Shown piece by piece: positions 1 to 9,394 of a stretch of 64,000 bases of DNA. The stretch is taken from positions 186,001 to 250,000 of the forward strand of contig NZ_LMSM01000006.1 in NCBI RefSeq assembly GCF_001428125.1. Direction: 5' to 3'. Position 1 is the stretch's first letter. Each line of letters begins with the position of its first letter. Made by a program: the position numbers and the translations under genes. The DNA is from Nocardioides sp. Soil774 (GTDB taxonomy: Bacteria > Actinomycetota > Actinomycetes > Propionibacteriales > Nocardioidaceae). Below the pieces are notes generated by a model. It made no database searches and was not told the origin of the DNA. It saw only the letters and a program-made list of their open reading frames with translations.

Positions 1-143
1 GTGGCGTAGTCGCCGTGGCCCTGCTGGCGGGGTCGCTCCACCGTGACCTGGGTCGGCACGCCGTCGGGCAGCGTGATCGCGCCGTCGGCCACGAGGGCCC
101 CCAGCACGTCGACGATGGTCTCGGAGAGAGCTTCTGGATTCAC
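1..143 (-). CDS. argS: Arginyl-tRNA synthetase, N-terminal fragment cut by the window edge
   Basis: Only the first 47 codons are inside the window. They read from a GTG at 143 leftwards and include VTVERPRQQGHGDYAT, the start of the ArgS N-terminal additional domain, where '(V)ERP...HGDYAT' is a hallmark just before the catalytic core. ArgS charges tRNA-Arg in the cytoplasm. The gene is transcribed away from the thioesterase at 256 and lies about 690 bases from a tRNA-Arg(CCG) gene. The identification rests on a short conserved stretch. The catalytic HIGH and KMSK motifs lie outside the window, so integrity cannot be judged. Confidence 0.82.
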   Translation of the reverse strand, partial: MNPEALSETIVDVLGALVADGAITLPDGVPTQVTVERPRQQGHGDYA

Positions 144-243
144 CGGGCAAGCCTATCGGCGCGGCACCGGCTCCCCCGAACCGGTTTCACGCCCTGACCG
201 CCGCTCGCGGGTCCCGCACCCGGCCGCTGCCCGGGTGCTGCCC

Positions 244-249
244 TAGGGT
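244..249 (+). promoter_or_regulatory. -10 hexamer of a leaderless promoter
   Basis: TAGGGT lies six bases before the GTG start at 256, so transcription would begin at or next to the start codon. No Shine-Dalgarno sequence is present. It supports choosing GTG 256 as the start. Confidence 0.55.
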
Positions 250-255
250 CTGCCT

Positions 256-753
256 GTGACGACGCACCCGACCTACGACCAGCTGATCGCCCTCCCGGCC
301 TACGTCGAGCAGCCCGTGCCGATGCCGTTCGAGGACATCAACGGCCACCTCAACGTCCGCCACTACATCGGGATCGCCAGCGAGGGCCTCGACGAGTCGC
401 TCGTGGAGGTGGGCATCCCGCAGATGTGGCCGCTGACCCACGGGCACGCGTGCTTCAGCGCCGAGCACCACGTGACCTACCTCAGCGAGCTGCGCACCGG
501 CGACACGATGTCCGCACGGGTCCGCCTGCTCGGCAGGTCCGAGCGGGCCGGGCACGCGCTGGTCTACCTGCTCGACGAGACCAAGCAGCGAGTCGCGTGC
601 GTGGTCGAGGAGATCTTCCTCCACATCGACCTCTCGACCCGCCTCACCGCACCCTGGCCCGACGAGGTCGCCGCGGCCCTCGACGCCCGCATCAGCGAGC
701 ACGCGGCCCTCCCCTTCACCTCGGCCACGTCCGGCTCGCTCGCCCTGCGCTGA
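256..753 (+). CDS. Hotdog-fold acyl-CoA thioesterase (4-hydroxybenzoyl-CoA thioesterase-like)
   Basis: This 165-residue protein has the single-hotdog layout. The segment FEDINGHLNVRHYI near residues 24-37 is the typical D-x-NGH-x-N-x-x-Y signature of the 4HBT-like family, followed by a central beta-sheet segment (HHVTYLSELRTGDTM) that would form the dimer core. Family members hydrolyse thioesters of CoA; the acyl substrate cannot be read from sequence. The GTG start is placed by a -10 hexamer six bases upstream, which suggests a leaderless message. It stands alone between divergent argS and a tRNA gene, so context adds nothing to the substrate. Its length is normal for the family. Confidence 0.8.
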   Translation: MTTHPTYDQLIALPAYVEQPVPMPFEDINGHLNVRHYIGIASEGLDESLVEVGIPQMWPLTHGHACFSAEHHVTYLSELRTGDTMSARVRLLGRSERAGHALVYLLDETKQRVACVVEEIFLHIDLSTRLTAPWPDEVAAALDARISEHAALPFTSATSGSLALR

Positions 754-770
754 CGCCGGACTGAGGCGGT

Positions 771-800
771 TTCACGACCGCCCGCACCGACCGGTAGTGT
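771..800 (+). promoter_or_regulatory. Possible promoter of the tRNA-Arg gene
   Basis: TTCACG (771-776) and TAGTGT (795-800) are separated by 18 bases and lie about 30 bases before the tRNA. Both hexamers are only moderate matches to a housekeeping promoter. Confidence 0.35.
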
Positions 801-829
801 TCGGCGCGCACCGGCCTCGGCCCGTGCAG

Positions 830-902
830 GCCTCCGTAGCTCAGGGGATAGAGCACTGGTTTCCGGTACCAGGTGCCGCAGGTTCGAATCCTGCCGGAGG
901 CG
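830..902 (+). tRNA. tRNA-Arg (anticodon CCG)
   Basis: The 73-base sequence folds into a complete cloverleaf: a seven-pair acceptor stem (GCCTCCG with CGGAGGC), a D arm GCTC/GAGC, an anticodon stem CTGGT/ACCAG with loop TTCCGGT, a five-base variable loop and a T arm GCAGG-TTCGAAT-CCTGC. The anticodon is CCG, which reads the arginine codon CGG. The 3' CCA is not encoded. The gene is near the 5' end of argS, which makes the enzyme that charges it. A hairpin at 929-959 could end the transcript. Confidence 0.96.
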
Positions 903-928
903 CGTTGTGTGAACCGGGACGTTCGAGC

Positions 929-959
929 CGACGGACCTACGCCAGACGTAGATCCGTCG
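929..959 (+). terminator. Hairpin downstream of tRNA-Arg
   Basis: A 13-base stem with one mismatch (929-941 pairing with 947-959) encloses a five-base loop, about 27 bases after the tRNA. No real T-run follows, so termination is an inference from position. The rest of 903-1040 shows no gene. Confidence 0.45.
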
Positions 960-1040
960 TTCGGTCTCCGGGGTCTCGTAGCCCGGCGGTGGGGACGTTG
1001 TGCCCTTATCTCGCGACGGCCGGCGCCCGAGGATGGGGTC

Positions 1041-1748
1041 ATGGCGGCCGACGACGACGGAGCGAGGGCACCCGATCCCTCGTGGGGCCTGTTGTACAGG
1101 GCCGGTGGGGTGTCTGCCCTGGCGTTCGTCGTCCTCGTGCTGGTCCCGGTGGTGCTGGTGTTCGCAGCGCCGGTTCCGCCTGTCGACGGACGCGAGCTGC
1201 TCCTCTTCATCGCCTCGCACAAGGTCGTCTACGTGACGGAGCTCGTGTGCTTCGTGGGGCTCAGCGTGCCCGCGCTCGTCGTGTTCAGCGCGGTCGCGAC
1301 GGCGTTGACGTCCGTGGACAAGAGCCTCGCAGCCGTGGGCGGACTCATCGGGGTGGTGTCCGAGGTCATCGCGCTCGCCCTGGGCAGCAGCCCCCAGTCG
1401 CTGCACGGCGGACTCGTCATCCTCAGCAGCTCCTACGCTGCGGCTCGCACCGACGCCGAGAGGGCCGGTCTGGTCAGCGCGGCGGAGGCTCTCGTCGCCG
1501 CCACCAACGCCGTGTCATGGGCCGGCGTGCTGACTGCGGCCGGGATCCTCCTCCTGTCCCTGCCCATGAGGAGGGGAGGCTTCGGCCGGGCCCTGATGGT
1601 GTTCGGGGTGCTCACCGGAGCCATCGGGATCGTCAGCGAGGCGCTCCGCCCGATGATCGGTCCGGGATACCTGCTCTACGGGCTCATGCTCCCCACCTGG
1701 TTCGCACTCGTGGCCTGGAGGCTCCTTCGGCTGGGTCGGCGCTCATGA
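1041..1748 (+). CDS. Multi-pass membrane protein, DUF4386-like
   Basis: This 235-residue protein has about six hydrophobic segments: near residues 20-42, 55-90, 95-115, 150-175, 185-205 and 212-230. The pattern of a short polar N-terminus, a first helix, a loop containing the LLLFIASHK stretch and paired helices resembles DUF4386 proteins, whose function is unknown. An open frame extends upstream into the tRNA, but the ATG at 1041 is the first start outside it; GAGGAT six bases upstream could serve as a weak leaderless -10 element. Its stop overlaps the start of the next gene (ATGA), so the two are probably co-translated. The family assignment is tentative. Confidence 0.6.
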   Translation: MAADDDGARAPDPSWGLLYRAGGVSALAFVVLVLVPVVLVFAAPVPPVDGRELLLFIASHKVVYVTELVCFVGLSVPALVVFSAVATALTSVDKSLAAVGGLIGVVSEVIALALGSSPQSLHGGLVILSSSYAAARTDAERAGLVSAAEALVAATNAVSWAGVLTAAGILLLSLPMRRGGFGRALMVFGVLTGAIGIVSEALRPMIGPGYLLYGLMLPTWFALVAWRLLRLGRRS

Positions 1749-2110
1749 GCTCGTACGAGACGGTCGAGGTCCACCTCGAGGAGCTGGGCGAGCACTCGTG
1801 GGTGAAGGCCCTGGCCAGCACCATCGGCGGGTCCTTCGGCAGCGCGCAGCACAGGTTCGTGGCGCGCCCGCCGGGACCTGAGCACCGGGCTGACGACCAC
1901 GTCCTCACCGGCGCGACCTTCCCGGTGATGAGGTTGCAGGACCTCGACGACCTCATCGAGCCGAACGCATGGATCGAGACGGCACAGGCGCGGCTGCACG
2001 AGCTCGACGCGGAGCTGCTCGGCCGTGGCTGGCGACGGAGCAGCGACAGCGGGAAGCACTGGTGGTCACGCACCTACGTCATGGGCGCACCTGCTCGTCC
2101 TCGCCCCTGA
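1745..2110 (+). CDS. Hypothetical protein, translationally coupled to the membrane protein
   Basis: The 121-residue product starts at an ATG that overlaps the previous stop codon by four bases. It is soluble, rich in acidic residues and tryptophan towards the C-terminus (GWRRSSDSGKHWWSRTYV), and shows no motif I recognise. Overlap with the upstream membrane protein gene suggests one operon and a related role. The third-position GC bias is as in its neighbours, which supports real coding. Confidence 0.6.
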   Translation: MSSYETVEVHLEELGEHSWVKALASTIGGSFGSAQHRFVARPPGPEHRADDHVLTGATFPVMRLQDLDDLIEPNAWIETAQARLHELDAELLGRGWRRSSDSGKHWWSRTYVMGAPARPRP

Positions 2111-2175
2111 CATCGCCTGCCGCGCTCCACGTGACCAATCCGTGGAGCCGTCGTTGACCGGGCGAGGGAGTTACC

Positions 2176-2199
2176 GACCGGTCACAAGGGAGACCGGTC
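2176..2199. promoter_or_regulatory. Two copies of the palindrome GACCGGTC
   Basis: Perfect eight-base palindromes lie at 2176-2183 and 2192-2199, 16 bases apart centre to centre, 35 bases before the start at 2234. The spacing of about one and a half turns and the position suit an operator for a dimeric repressor or activator. The regulator is unknown. Confidence 0.4.
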
Positions 2200-2233
2200 G
2201 ATGCGTCGACTCCCCGGTCCTTGGGAGGAAGAC

Positions 2234-3655
2234 ATGGAGCACGTGGGAGACCGCACCAGGCGCCGCAGGGCGACCGCGATCAGCACCGCCCTCGGCCTCG
2301 GCCTGGCCCTGGCGACAGCCGCTGCGCCGGCCACTGCTGCGGACGGAGCCGTGGTCAGGGCGGCCCAGGCCGACCGGCTCAGCGACTTCGGCTACCGCGG
2401 CGACGTCTACGGAGTGAAGCTGGTGACCGACAGCGTCGAGGCGCTCAACCTCAAGGACGCCCACGCCCAGCAGCTCTGCACCCGGGCGGTCGGCAAGGTG
2501 GTCGAGGCCGAGAGCGCGGTGTCGGTGCCCGACAACCCGCTGATCAACATCTCGGCCAGCACCAGCCGCACCGAGACCTACACCGAGGGCAGGACGCACG
2601 GCGTACGCGGCACCAACACGATCGGCGACATCAGCATCGGCGGCACGGTCGGCCCCCTGACCACGCCGAAGCTGGTCATCAAGGGCCTGCAGACGACCGC
2701 CGACGCCTTCAACACCCCCCAGGGCTACGGCCACGCCGAGAGCTTCACCTTCGCGAGCATCACGCTGAGCCTGCTCGACAACACCGTGGTGCAGAGCCTC
2801 CCGCCCGAGCTGCAGCAGCTGCTCGCGCCGCTCGACCAGGTCACCGACACCGTCTTCAGCGGCACCCAGCAGACCGCCCAGCAGGTGTTCCAGGTGCTGA
2901 GCGACGTGACGAAGCCGATCCAGATCCCCGGGCTGGGCTCCATCGCGCTCGGCTACGAGAACGGCCGCGCCAACGACCACAACGCCCAGTCGCAGGCCTC
3001 CGCGCTCCGCATCGAGGTCACGGCCGGCGACCGTCGCCAGCTCGTCGAGCTCGGCACCGCACGGGTGCGCATGGGTGGCCCCGCGCCGGTCGGCGTCTTC
3101 CGCTCCGGCGGCACCGCGATGGACTACCAGGCCCTGCAGGGCGCACTGCGGTTCGGCAACGTCGAGCACAAGGCGCTCCCCTGCCAGGGCTCGCGCGGGC
3201 GGACCCAGACCTACCGGGTGCCGCACGCCAGCCAGCTCGTGCCCGTGCCGGTCGTGCTCGACGGCGTGACCTACCAGGTCAACGGCGAGCAGCTCCGGTC
3301 GAAGAAGGTGGCGAAGGGCTGGTCGCGCACCGCGATCTCGTCGGTCTCCATCCCCACCGCCCAGCTGGTGATCACAGACGTCAGCTCGCGCGCCGCGATG
3401 CGCCAGAAGTCCGGCGAGCGGGTGCGCGCCCAGGTGTCCACCGCGATCGGCTCGATCACCGTCGCAGGCCAGCCCGTCCCGGTGCCCGCCCCGGGCGGCG
3501 TCGTCGAGCTGCCCAACGGCGCCGGCGAGATCCAGCGCCAGCTGGTCGACACCGGCTACCGGGGCTCACAGGTCATCGGCCTGCGGATCAAGCTCTACTC
3601 CGAGGCCGTGGTGATCGACCTGGCCCGCACGGCCGGGCGGATCTACCCCTACTGA
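2234..3655 (+). CDS. Secreted protein, probable choice-of-anchor P family
   Basis: This 473-residue protein starts at ATG 2234, preceded by a strong GGGAGGA ribosome site; an in-frame ATG at 2201 lacks one. The N-terminus has a basic stretch (RTRRRRA) and a hydrophobic core, with an Ala-x-Ala cleavage site near residue 35 (ATA|ADG). The mature part is rich in Ser, Thr, Gly and Val, with two related halves that begin at SDFGYRGDVYGVKL and at VDTGYRGSQVIGLRIKLYSEA. The opening motif and two conserved cysteines resemble actinobacterial choice-of-anchor P proteins, which are secreted and of unknown function. No sortase motif or C-terminal membrane segment is visible. It converges with the LCP gene and shares a junction with no gap. 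Confidence 0.6.
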   Translation: MEHVGDRTRRRRATAISTALGLGLALATAAAPATAADGAVVRAAQADRLSDFGYRGDVYGVKLVTDSVEALNLKDAHAQQLCTRAVGKVVEAESAVSVPDNPLINISASTSRTETYTEGRTHGVRGTNTIGDISIGGTVGPLTTPKLVIKGLQTTADAFNTPQGYGHAESFTFASITLSLLDNTVVQSLPPELQQLLAPLDQVTDTVFSGTQQTAQQVFQVLSDVTKPIQIPGLGSIALGYENGRANDHNAQSQASALRIEVTAGDRRQLVELGTARVRMGGPAPVGVFRSGGTAMDYQALQGALRFGNVEHKALPCQGSRGRTQTYRVPHASQLVPVPVVLDGVTYQVNGEQLRSKKVAKGWSRTAISSVSIPTAQLVITDVSSRAAMRQKSGERVRAQVSTAIGSITVAGQPVPVPAPGGVVELPNGAGEIQRQLVDTGYRGSQVIGLRIKLYSEAVVIDLARTAGRIYPY

Positions 3656-4573
3656 TCAGCAGTGGCGCAGCGCGGCGTCTCCCCGGGCCTCCCGGCCGAG
3701 GCGCCGCGCCTGCGCCACGTCGGGGAACACCACGCTGGCCGCGCCGACGAAACCGACCCGGCCCTGCACCACGCAGGTGGTGATCCTCGAGGGGTCGACC
3801 TGCGCCACGGCCTGGGCCAGGCGGAAGAGCTCGGCGGGCGAGGCGTCGGTCGCGGTGTGCTCCAGCACCGTCATCACGCCGCGCTCGATGAAGCCCGGCA
3901 CGTCGGCCTGGGCGCGGATGCGCGCGTGGATGCCGCGCAGGGTGCGCTGCTGGTTGGCCGAGCGGTCGAAGTCACCACCGGCCAGGCCCTTGCGGATGCG
4001 GGAGAACGCCATCGCGTTGTAGCCGTCGAGGTGGATGCGGCCCTGCCGGAAGCCCTCCTTCTTGAGGTAGGGGTCGGAGAAGCGGCGCGGGTTGCTCACC
4101 GTGATCCCGCCGATGTCGTCGACCATGTCCTCGAAGAACGGGAAGCGGGTCACCAGGACGTAGTCGGGCTCGATCCCGACGAGGTTGCGCATCGCCCCGG
4201 CCATGCCTCGCGGTCCGGCGAAGTAGAGCGCGGAGTTGATCTTCTCCCGGCCGTGGCCGGGGATCTCGACCCACGAGTCACGCGGCACGCCGATGGCGGT
4301 CGCGGAGCCGGTGCGGGTGTTGATCCCGACCAGCTGCAGCGCGTCGCCGCGTGAACGGGTCATCAGCTCGCCGGGCCGGGCGTCGGAGCCGACGGCGAGG
4401 ATCCACACGACGTCGCCGCCGCCGGTCGCGACGCCCTCGGCGTGCCTGATCCGCACCAGGCTGACGTCGGTCGGCTGCACCGACGACTGGGGCACGACGA
4501 GCGCGGTGGCGGCGAGCACGCCGGCCAGCGCGAGCGCCCGGGTGGCCCGTCGGGCCAACGACCGCAGGTCCAT
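3656..4573 (-). CDS. LytR-CpsA-Psr (LCP) family protein
   Basis: The 305-residue product has an N-terminal membrane anchor (residues 9-28) followed by an LCP domain. Visible family motifs are the Asp/Arg-rich pocket segments DARPGELMTRSRGDAL, a GVPRDSWVEIPGHGREKINSALYFAGP block, the conserved Arg in the FSRIRKG segment and a FDRSANQQ stretch. LCP enzymes transfer undecaprenyl-linked polymers (wall teichoic acid, arabinogalactan and the like) to peptidoglycan or proteins at the outer membrane face. The ATG overlaps the stop of the upstream lipoprotein gene by one base (TGATG), so the two form an operon. The polymer substrate cannot be read from sequence. Confidence 0.85.
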   Translation of the reverse strand: MDLRSLARRATRALALAGVLAATALVVPQSSVQPTDVSLVRIRHAEGVATGGGDVVWILAVGSDARPGELMTRSRGDALQLVGINTRTGSATAIGVPRDSWVEIPGHGREKINSALYFAGPRGMAGAMRNLVGIEPDYVLVTRFPFFEDMVDDIGGITVSNPRRFSDPYLKKEGFRQGRIHLDGYNAMAFSRIRKGLAGGDFDRSANQQRTLRGIHARIRAQADVPGFIERGVMTVLEHTATDASPAELFRLAQAVAQVDPSRITTCVVQGRVGFVGAASVVFPDVAQARRLGREARGDAALRHC

Positions 4574-5190
4574 CACTTCGATCCCTTCGCGACGTCGTAG
4601 CCGAAGATGCGCCAGGCGCCACGCTCCCGGGTCAGGAACAGCCGTCCCCGCACGGTGGTGGTCGCCGCCTTCGTCCCGGTCGAGTCGAAGCGCAGCACGA
4701 AGTGCGCGGTCACCGAACGGGCCTGCCGGCCGGTGGCGAGGACGTCGAGCCGGACCTCCTTGTGCCTCGGCGTCACCGAGTCGACGTACGGGCCACGGGT
4801 CTGGTTGGTCAGCAGCGCCTTGTCGGCGCGGGCGCGGCTCTCCGCGGCGGCGGTGAAGCCGGGGAAGGCCGAGGGGAAGCTGCTGCGCGGGTAGGTGCCG
4901 CCGAGGTAGGCCGCGTCCCACCAGCGGTCCACGACCCGCCCCACCTGCAGGCGCACGGCCTTGCGCTTCGGCACGGCCAGACGGCCGTAGACCCGGTGGA
5001 TGCGGGTGTGCGTCGGCGCCGGGTGCGAGGCGAGGCTCGCGCGGGCGTCGCTGCGGCTGAGCCGCTCGGGCGCGGCGGACGGGTCCGAGGCGGACTGGCA
5101 CGCCGCGAGGGGCACGGGCACGAGCAGGGCGAGCACGAGTCCGGCGCAGCGGCGGGCCCACGGGCTGCGTCCCGACAGGGGGCTTGGCAT
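4573..5190 (-). CDS. Lipoprotein, NTF2/SnoaL-like, partner of the LCP protein
   Basis: The 205-residue protein starts [15 protein letters not shown] and carries a lipoprotein signal with lipobox LAAC about residue 28, so it should be anchored on the outer membrane face. After a Ser/Ala-rich linker there is a soluble domain with paired segments ([14 protein letters not shown], then [12 protein letters not shown] and [19 protein letters not shown]) that reads like an NTF2-type fold, a common extracytoplasmic module. This fold assignment is an impression from secondary-structure pattern only. It is co-transcribed with the LCP gene downstream and divergent from kgd. Confidence 0.6.
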   Translation of the reverse strand: MPSPLSGRSPWARRCAGLVLALLVPVPLAACQSASDPSAAPERLSRSDARASLASHPAPTHTRIHRVYGRLAVPKRKAVRLQVGRVVDRWWDAAYLGGTYPRSSFPSAFPGFTAAAESRARADKALLTNQTRGPYVDSVTPRHKEVRLDVLATGRQARSVTAHFVLRFDSTGTKAATTTVRGRLFLTRERGAWRIFGYDVAKGSK

Positions 5191-5335
5191 GACTTCTCCA
5201 GCGGTGGAACGGGTGTGGGCCACACCATGCCCCAAAGGACGAGCCCGGCCCTGCATTTGCGAGCGTGTACGACTAGCCTTGTGGCCGACTTGGTCAAACC
5301 CTCGCGCGATGAGATCTGGAAGAGGCGAAGCAAGC

Positions 5336-8300
5336 GTGTCGCAGTCCCCGAACGGGCAGTCCGGCAACCATTCCTCGGTTGCACCATCATCCGACCTGGG
5401 AGCCAACGAGTGGCTCGTGGAGGAGATGAAGGAGCAGTACGACAAGGATCCCGGGAGCGTGGGGCCGGAGTGGGCGGCGTACTTCTCCAACGGCGCTGCC
5501 GCCTCGTCCTCGTCGCCTGCCAGGACTGCCGCTCCTGCGAAGGCCGCGGCGCCCGCCGCGCAGCAGGCAGCCGCCCCCGCGAAGCCGGCCGCCGAGGCGC
5601 CCGAGAAGCCCGCGGCCAAGGTTGCTGACAAGAAGGCTGCTGAGAAGCCTGGCGACAAGCCCGCCTCCGAGGCGCCGAAGTCGTCGGCGAAGTCGACCCC
5701 CCGCCCGGCGGCCGCGGCCGAGGAGCCTGCCAAGGGCACCAGCACCCCCGTCGCCAAGGACCCGAGCCCGGCAGCGCCGACGCAGTCCAGCGACGCCCCG
5801 ACCTACACCGTGCTGCGCGGCGCCCCGGCCCGCACCGCGGCCAACATGGACGCCTCGCTGTCGGTGCCGACCGCCACCTCGGTGCGCTCGGTGCCGGTGA
5901 AGCTGCTGTGGGACAACCGCACCGTCATCAACAACCACCTCGCCCGCGCCCGCGGCGGCAAGGTCTCCTTCACGCACCTCATCGGCTACGCGCTGGTCAA
6001 GGCGCTGCGCTCGATGCCGGAGATGAACGTCGGCTTCGAGGTCGTCGACGGCAAGCCCAACCTGATCACGCCGGCCCACATCAACCTCGGTCTCGCGATC
6101 GACATGAAGAAGCCCGACGGCACCCGCCAGCTGCTCGTCCCGAGCATCAAGGGCGCGGAGGCGATGGACTTCGCCGCGTTCTGGACCGCCTACGAGGACG
6201 TCGTGCGCAAGGCGCGCGACAACAAGCTCACCGTGGCGGACTTCCAGGGCACCACGATCTCGCTGACCAACCCCGGCGGCATCGGCACCGTGCACTCCGT
6301 GCCGCGCCTGATGGCCGGTCAGGGCGCGATCATCGGCGTCGGCGCCATGGAGTACCCGCCGGAGTGGCAGGGCGCCTCCGACGACGCCATCAACCGCAAC
6401 GCGATCAGCAAGTCGATGACGCTGACCTCGACCTACGACCACCGCGTCATCCAGGGCGCGCAGTCGGGCGAGTTCCTCAAGCGCGTGCACAGCCTGCTGC
6501 TCGGCGAGAACGACTTCTACGACGAGATCTTCCGCTCGCTGCGCATCCCCTACGAGCCGATCCGCTGGGCGCGCGACGTGGTCGCCAGCCACGACGACGA
6601 CATCGTCAAGCAGGCCCGCATCCTCGAGCTGATCCACGCCTACCGGGTCCGCGGCCACCTCATGGCCGACACCGACCCGCTGGAGTACCGCCAGCGCAGC
6701 CACCCCGACCTCGAGGTCGAGTCGCACGGGCTGACCCTGTGGGACCTCGACCGCGAGTTCGCCACCGGCTCGTTCGGCGGCGAGGGCCGGCGCTTCATGA
6801 AGCTGCGCAACATCCTCGGCATCCTGCGCGACTCCTACTGCCGCACCACGGGCATCGAGTACATGCACATCATGGATCCCGAGCAGCGCAAGTGGATCCA
6901 GGAGCGCGTCGAGCAGCCCCACGTGAAGCCGCCCCGCGAGGAGCAGCTCCGGATCCTGCTCAAGCTCAACCAGGCCGAGGCCTTCGAGACGTTCCTGCAG
7001 ACCAAGTTCGTCGGGCAGAAGCGCTTCAGCCTCGAGGGTGGCGAGACCACCATCCCGCTCGTCGACGAGATCTGCGAGGCCGCCGCGGAGGCGGGCCTCG
7101 ACGAGGTCACCATCGGCATGGCCCACCGCGGTCGGCTCAACATGCTCGCCAACATCGTGGGCAAGAAGTACAGCCAGATCTTCCGCGAGTTCGAGGGCAA
7201 CATCGACCCGCGCACCGTGCAGGGCTCGGGCGACGTGAAGTACCACCTCGGCGCCGAGGGCGAGTTCGTGGCCGGCTCTGGCGACAAGATCAAGGTCTCG
7301 GTCGCGGCCAACCCCTCCCACCTCGAGGCGGTCAACCCGGTGCTCGAGGGCATCGCGCGCGCCAAGCAGGACATCCTCAACAAGGGTGCCGAATACCCCG
7401 TGCTGCCGCTGCTCGTCCACGGCGACGCGGCCTTCGCCGGCCAGGGCGTGGTGGCCGAGACGCTCAACCTCTCGCAGCTGCGCGGCTACCGCACCGGCGG
7501 CACCGTGCACGTGGTGATCAACAACCAGGTCGGGTTCACCACCTCGCCCGGCTCGTCGCGCTCCTCCCTGTACGCCACCGACGTGGCGCGGATGGTGCAG
7601 GCGCCGATCTTCCACGTCAACGGCGACGACCCCGAGGCCTGCATCCGCGTGGCCCGGCTCGCGTTCGACTACCGCCAGGCGTTCAACAAGGACGTCGTCA
7701 TCGACCTCGTCTGCTACCGCCGCCGCGGCCACAACGAGGGCGACGACCCGTCGTACACCCAGCCGCTGATGTATGACCTGATCGAGCAGAAGCGCTCGGT
7801 GCGCAAGCTCTACACCGAGTCCCTCATCGGTCGTGGCGACATCACGATCGAGGAGGCCGAGCAGGTCCTCAAGGACTACCAGCAGCAGCTCGAGCGGGTC
7901 TTCACCGAGGTGCGCGAGGCGAGCTCGGAGGCGCCGACGGAGTGGACCACGGTCCCCGACTACCCCGACAAGCCCGCGGGCGACTTCTCGACCGCGGTCA
8001 CGCCGGAGGTCCTCAAGCGGATCGCCGACAGCTATGTCACGCCGCCCGACGACTTCACCGTGCACCCCAAGGTGATGCCGCAGCTGCAGCGTCGCTCGGC
8101 CGCCATCACCGACGGTCCGATCGACTGGGGCACCGGCGAGATCCTCGCCTTCGGCTCCCTGCTGATGGACGGCCGCCCGGTGCGCCTGGCCGGGCAGGAC
8201 TCGCGCCGCGGCACCTTCGTGCAGCGCTTCGCCACGATCATCGACCGCACCAACGCCGACGAGTGGACGCCGCTGACCAACCTCACCGAGGACCAGGCCA

Positions 8301-9169
8301 AGTTCCACGTCTACGACTCGCTGCTCTCGGAGTACGCCGCCCTCGGGTTCGAGTACGGCTACTCCGTCGCGCGCCCCGAGGCACTGGTGCTCTGGGAGGC
8401 GCAGTTCGGCGACTTCGTCAACGGCGCGCAGACCATCATCGACGAGTTCATCTCCGCCGGTGAGACCAAGTGGCGCCAGCAGTCCGGTGTCGTGCTGCTG
8501 CTCCCCCACGGTTACGAGGGCCAGGGCCCCGACCACTCCTCGGCGCGCATCGAGCGGTTCCTGACGATGAGCGCGGAGGACGCGATGGTCGTCGCGCAGC
8601 CCTCGACGCCCGCGTCGTACTTCCACCTGCTGCGCCGCCACTCCCTCGGCGAGGAGCACCGCCCCCTCATCGTCTTCACCCCGAAGTCGATGCTCAAGCG
8701 CAAGGAGGCGGCGTCCAAGCCGGAGGACTTCGTCGGCGACACGACGTTCCGTCCCTTCATCGGCGACGACGCTGCCGACCGCGACCAGGTCGAGGTGCTG
8801 ATCATGTGCTCGGGTCGCGTGACCTGGGACCTCATGGTCGAGCGCTCGAAGCGCGAGGACGGCGCGAAGTTCGCCATCGGCCGGGTCGAGCGGCTCTACC
8901 CGAACCCGGTCGAGGAGATCAAGGCCGAGATCGCGAAGTACCCGAACCTCAAGGCGATCCGCTGGGTGCAGGACGAGCCGCGCAACATGGGCCCGTGGCC
9001 GCACTACCAGCTCAACGTGTGGCCGCAGCTCGACCTCACCGTCGAGCCGATCACCCGCCCGTCCTCGGCCTCGCCGTCGGTGGGCACGGTGAAGCGGCAC
9101 ACCGAGGAGCAGAAGACGCTGCTCGACGCGGCCTTCGAGGCGGCGCGCAGCGCCGGCAACGACTACTGA
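5336..9169 (+). CDS. kgd: Multifunctional 2-oxoglutarate decarboxylase/dehydrogenase (E2o-E1o fusion)
   Basis: The 1277-residue protein has the actinobacterial Kgd/SucA layout. It opens with a conserved N-terminal segment ([24 protein letters not shown]), then an Ala/Pro/Lys linker near residues 50-160. An E2-type acyltransferase domain follows, with the active-site block [15 protein letters not shown] near 365-378. The E1 thiamine-diphosphate domains follow, with [14 protein letters not shown] near 595 and [15 protein letters not shown] near 695. It converts 2-oxoglutarate and supplies succinyl groups to the TCA cycle; there is no lipoyl domain, so it needs separate E2/E3 subunits for the dehydrogenase complex. 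GTG 5336 is chosen because the conserved N-terminus begins there and a purine-rich GAAGAGG lies upstream. The length is normal. Confidence 0.95.
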   Translation: MSQSPNGQSGNHSSVAPSSDLGANEWLVEEMKEQYDKDPGSVGPEWAAYFSNGAAASSSSPARTAAPAKAAAPAAQQAAAPAKPAAEAPEKPAAKVADKKAAEKPGDKPASEAPKSSAKSTPRPAAAAEEPAKGTSTPVAKDPSPAAPTQSSDAPTYTVLRGAPARTAANMDASLSVPTATSVRSVPVKLLWDNRTVINNHLARARGGKVSFTHLIGYALVKALRSMPEMNVGFEVVDGKPNLITPAHINLGLAIDMKKPDGTRQLLVPSIKGAEAMDFAAFWTAYEDVVRKARDNKLTVADFQGTTISLTNPGGIGTVHSVPRLMAGQGAIIGVGAMEYPPEWQGASDDAINRNAISKSMTLTSTYDHRVIQGAQSGEFLKRVHSLLLGENDFYDEIFRSLRIPYEPIRWARDVVASHDDDIVKQARILELIHAYRVRGHLMADTDPLEYRQRSHPDLEVESHGLTLWDLDREFATGSFGGEGRRFMKLRNILGILRDSYCRTTGIEYMHIMDPEQRKWIQERVEQPHVKPPREEQLRILLKLNQAEAFETFLQTKFVGQKRFSLEGGETTIPLVDEICEAAAEAGLDEVTIGMAHRGRLNMLANIVGKKYSQIFREFEGNIDPRTVQGSGDVKYHLGAEGEFVAGSGDKIKVSVAANPSHLEAVNPVLEGIARAKQDILNKGAEYPVLPLLVHGDAAFAGQGVVAETLNLSQLRGYRTGGTVHVVINNQVGFTTSPGSSRSSLYATDVARMVQAPIFHVNGDDPEACIRVARLAFDYRQAFNKDVVIDLVCYRRRGHNEGDDPSYTQPLMYDLIEQKRSVRKLYTESLIGRGDITIEEAEQVLKDYQQQLERVFTEVREASSEAPTEWTTVPDYPDKPAGDFSTAVTPEVLKRIADSYVTPPDDFTVHPKVMPQLQRRSAAITDGPIDWGTGEILAFGSLLMDGRPVRLAGQDSRRGTFVQRFATIIDRTNADEWTPLTNLTEDQAKFHVYDSLLSEYAALGFEYGYSVARPEALVLWEAQFGDFVNGAQTIIDEFISAGETKWRQQSGVVLLLPHGYEGQGPDHSSARIERFLTMSAEDAMVVAQPSTPASYFHLLRRHSLGEEHRPLIVFTPKSMLKRKEAASKPEDFVGDTTFRPFIGDDAADRDQVEVLIMCSGRVTWDLMVERSKREDGAKFAIGRVERLYPNPVEEIKAEIAKYPNLKAIRWVQDEPRNMGPWPHYQLNVWPQLDLTVEPITRPSSASPSVGTVKRHTEEQKTLLDAAFEAARSAGNDY

Positions 9170-9193
9170 GGCAGAGCCCGAGGAGGAGCCGGG

Positions 9194-9370
9194 GTGTACT
9201 TCACCGACCGGGGGATCGAGGAGCTCGAGCGGCGCCGGGGTGACGAGGAGGTCACCCTGGCCTGGCTCGCCGAGCAGCTCCAGGCGTTCGTCGACGCGCA
9301 CCCCGACTTCGAGGTGCCCGTCGAGCGCCTGGCCACGTGGCTGGCCAGGCTCGACGACCCCGAGGACTAG
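9194..9370 (+). CDS. Small DUF6104 family protein
   Basis: The 58-residue product (VYFTDRGIEELERRRGDEEV... to LARLDDPED) begins at GTG 9194, with a good AGGAGG ribosome site upstream. It matches the short actinobacterial DUF6104 pattern, which opens YFTDRGIEELE and ends in ERLATWLARLDD. The family is found downstream of kgd in other actinobacteria as far as I recall, and its function is unknown. The protein is acidic, has no membrane segment and is likely co-transcribed with kgd 24 bases upstream. It is followed by two strong palindromes. Confidence 0.85.
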   Translation: MYFTDRGIEELERRRGDEEVTLAWLAEQLQAFVDAHPDFEVPVERLATWLARLDDPED

Positions 9371-9394
9371 GCGGCTCCGCCTCCTCGCGCGGGT

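Noticed and set aside
873..1040. A longer start for the DUF4386-like protein
   Set aside because: The extension begins inside tRNA-Arg and lacks conserved sequence; ATG 1041 is the first reasonable start.
2221..3783. Long Arg/Pro-rich frames overlapping the secreted protein gene
   Set aside because: The composition is that of out-of-frame GC-rich sequence, and the other frame has a signal peptide and a ribosome site.
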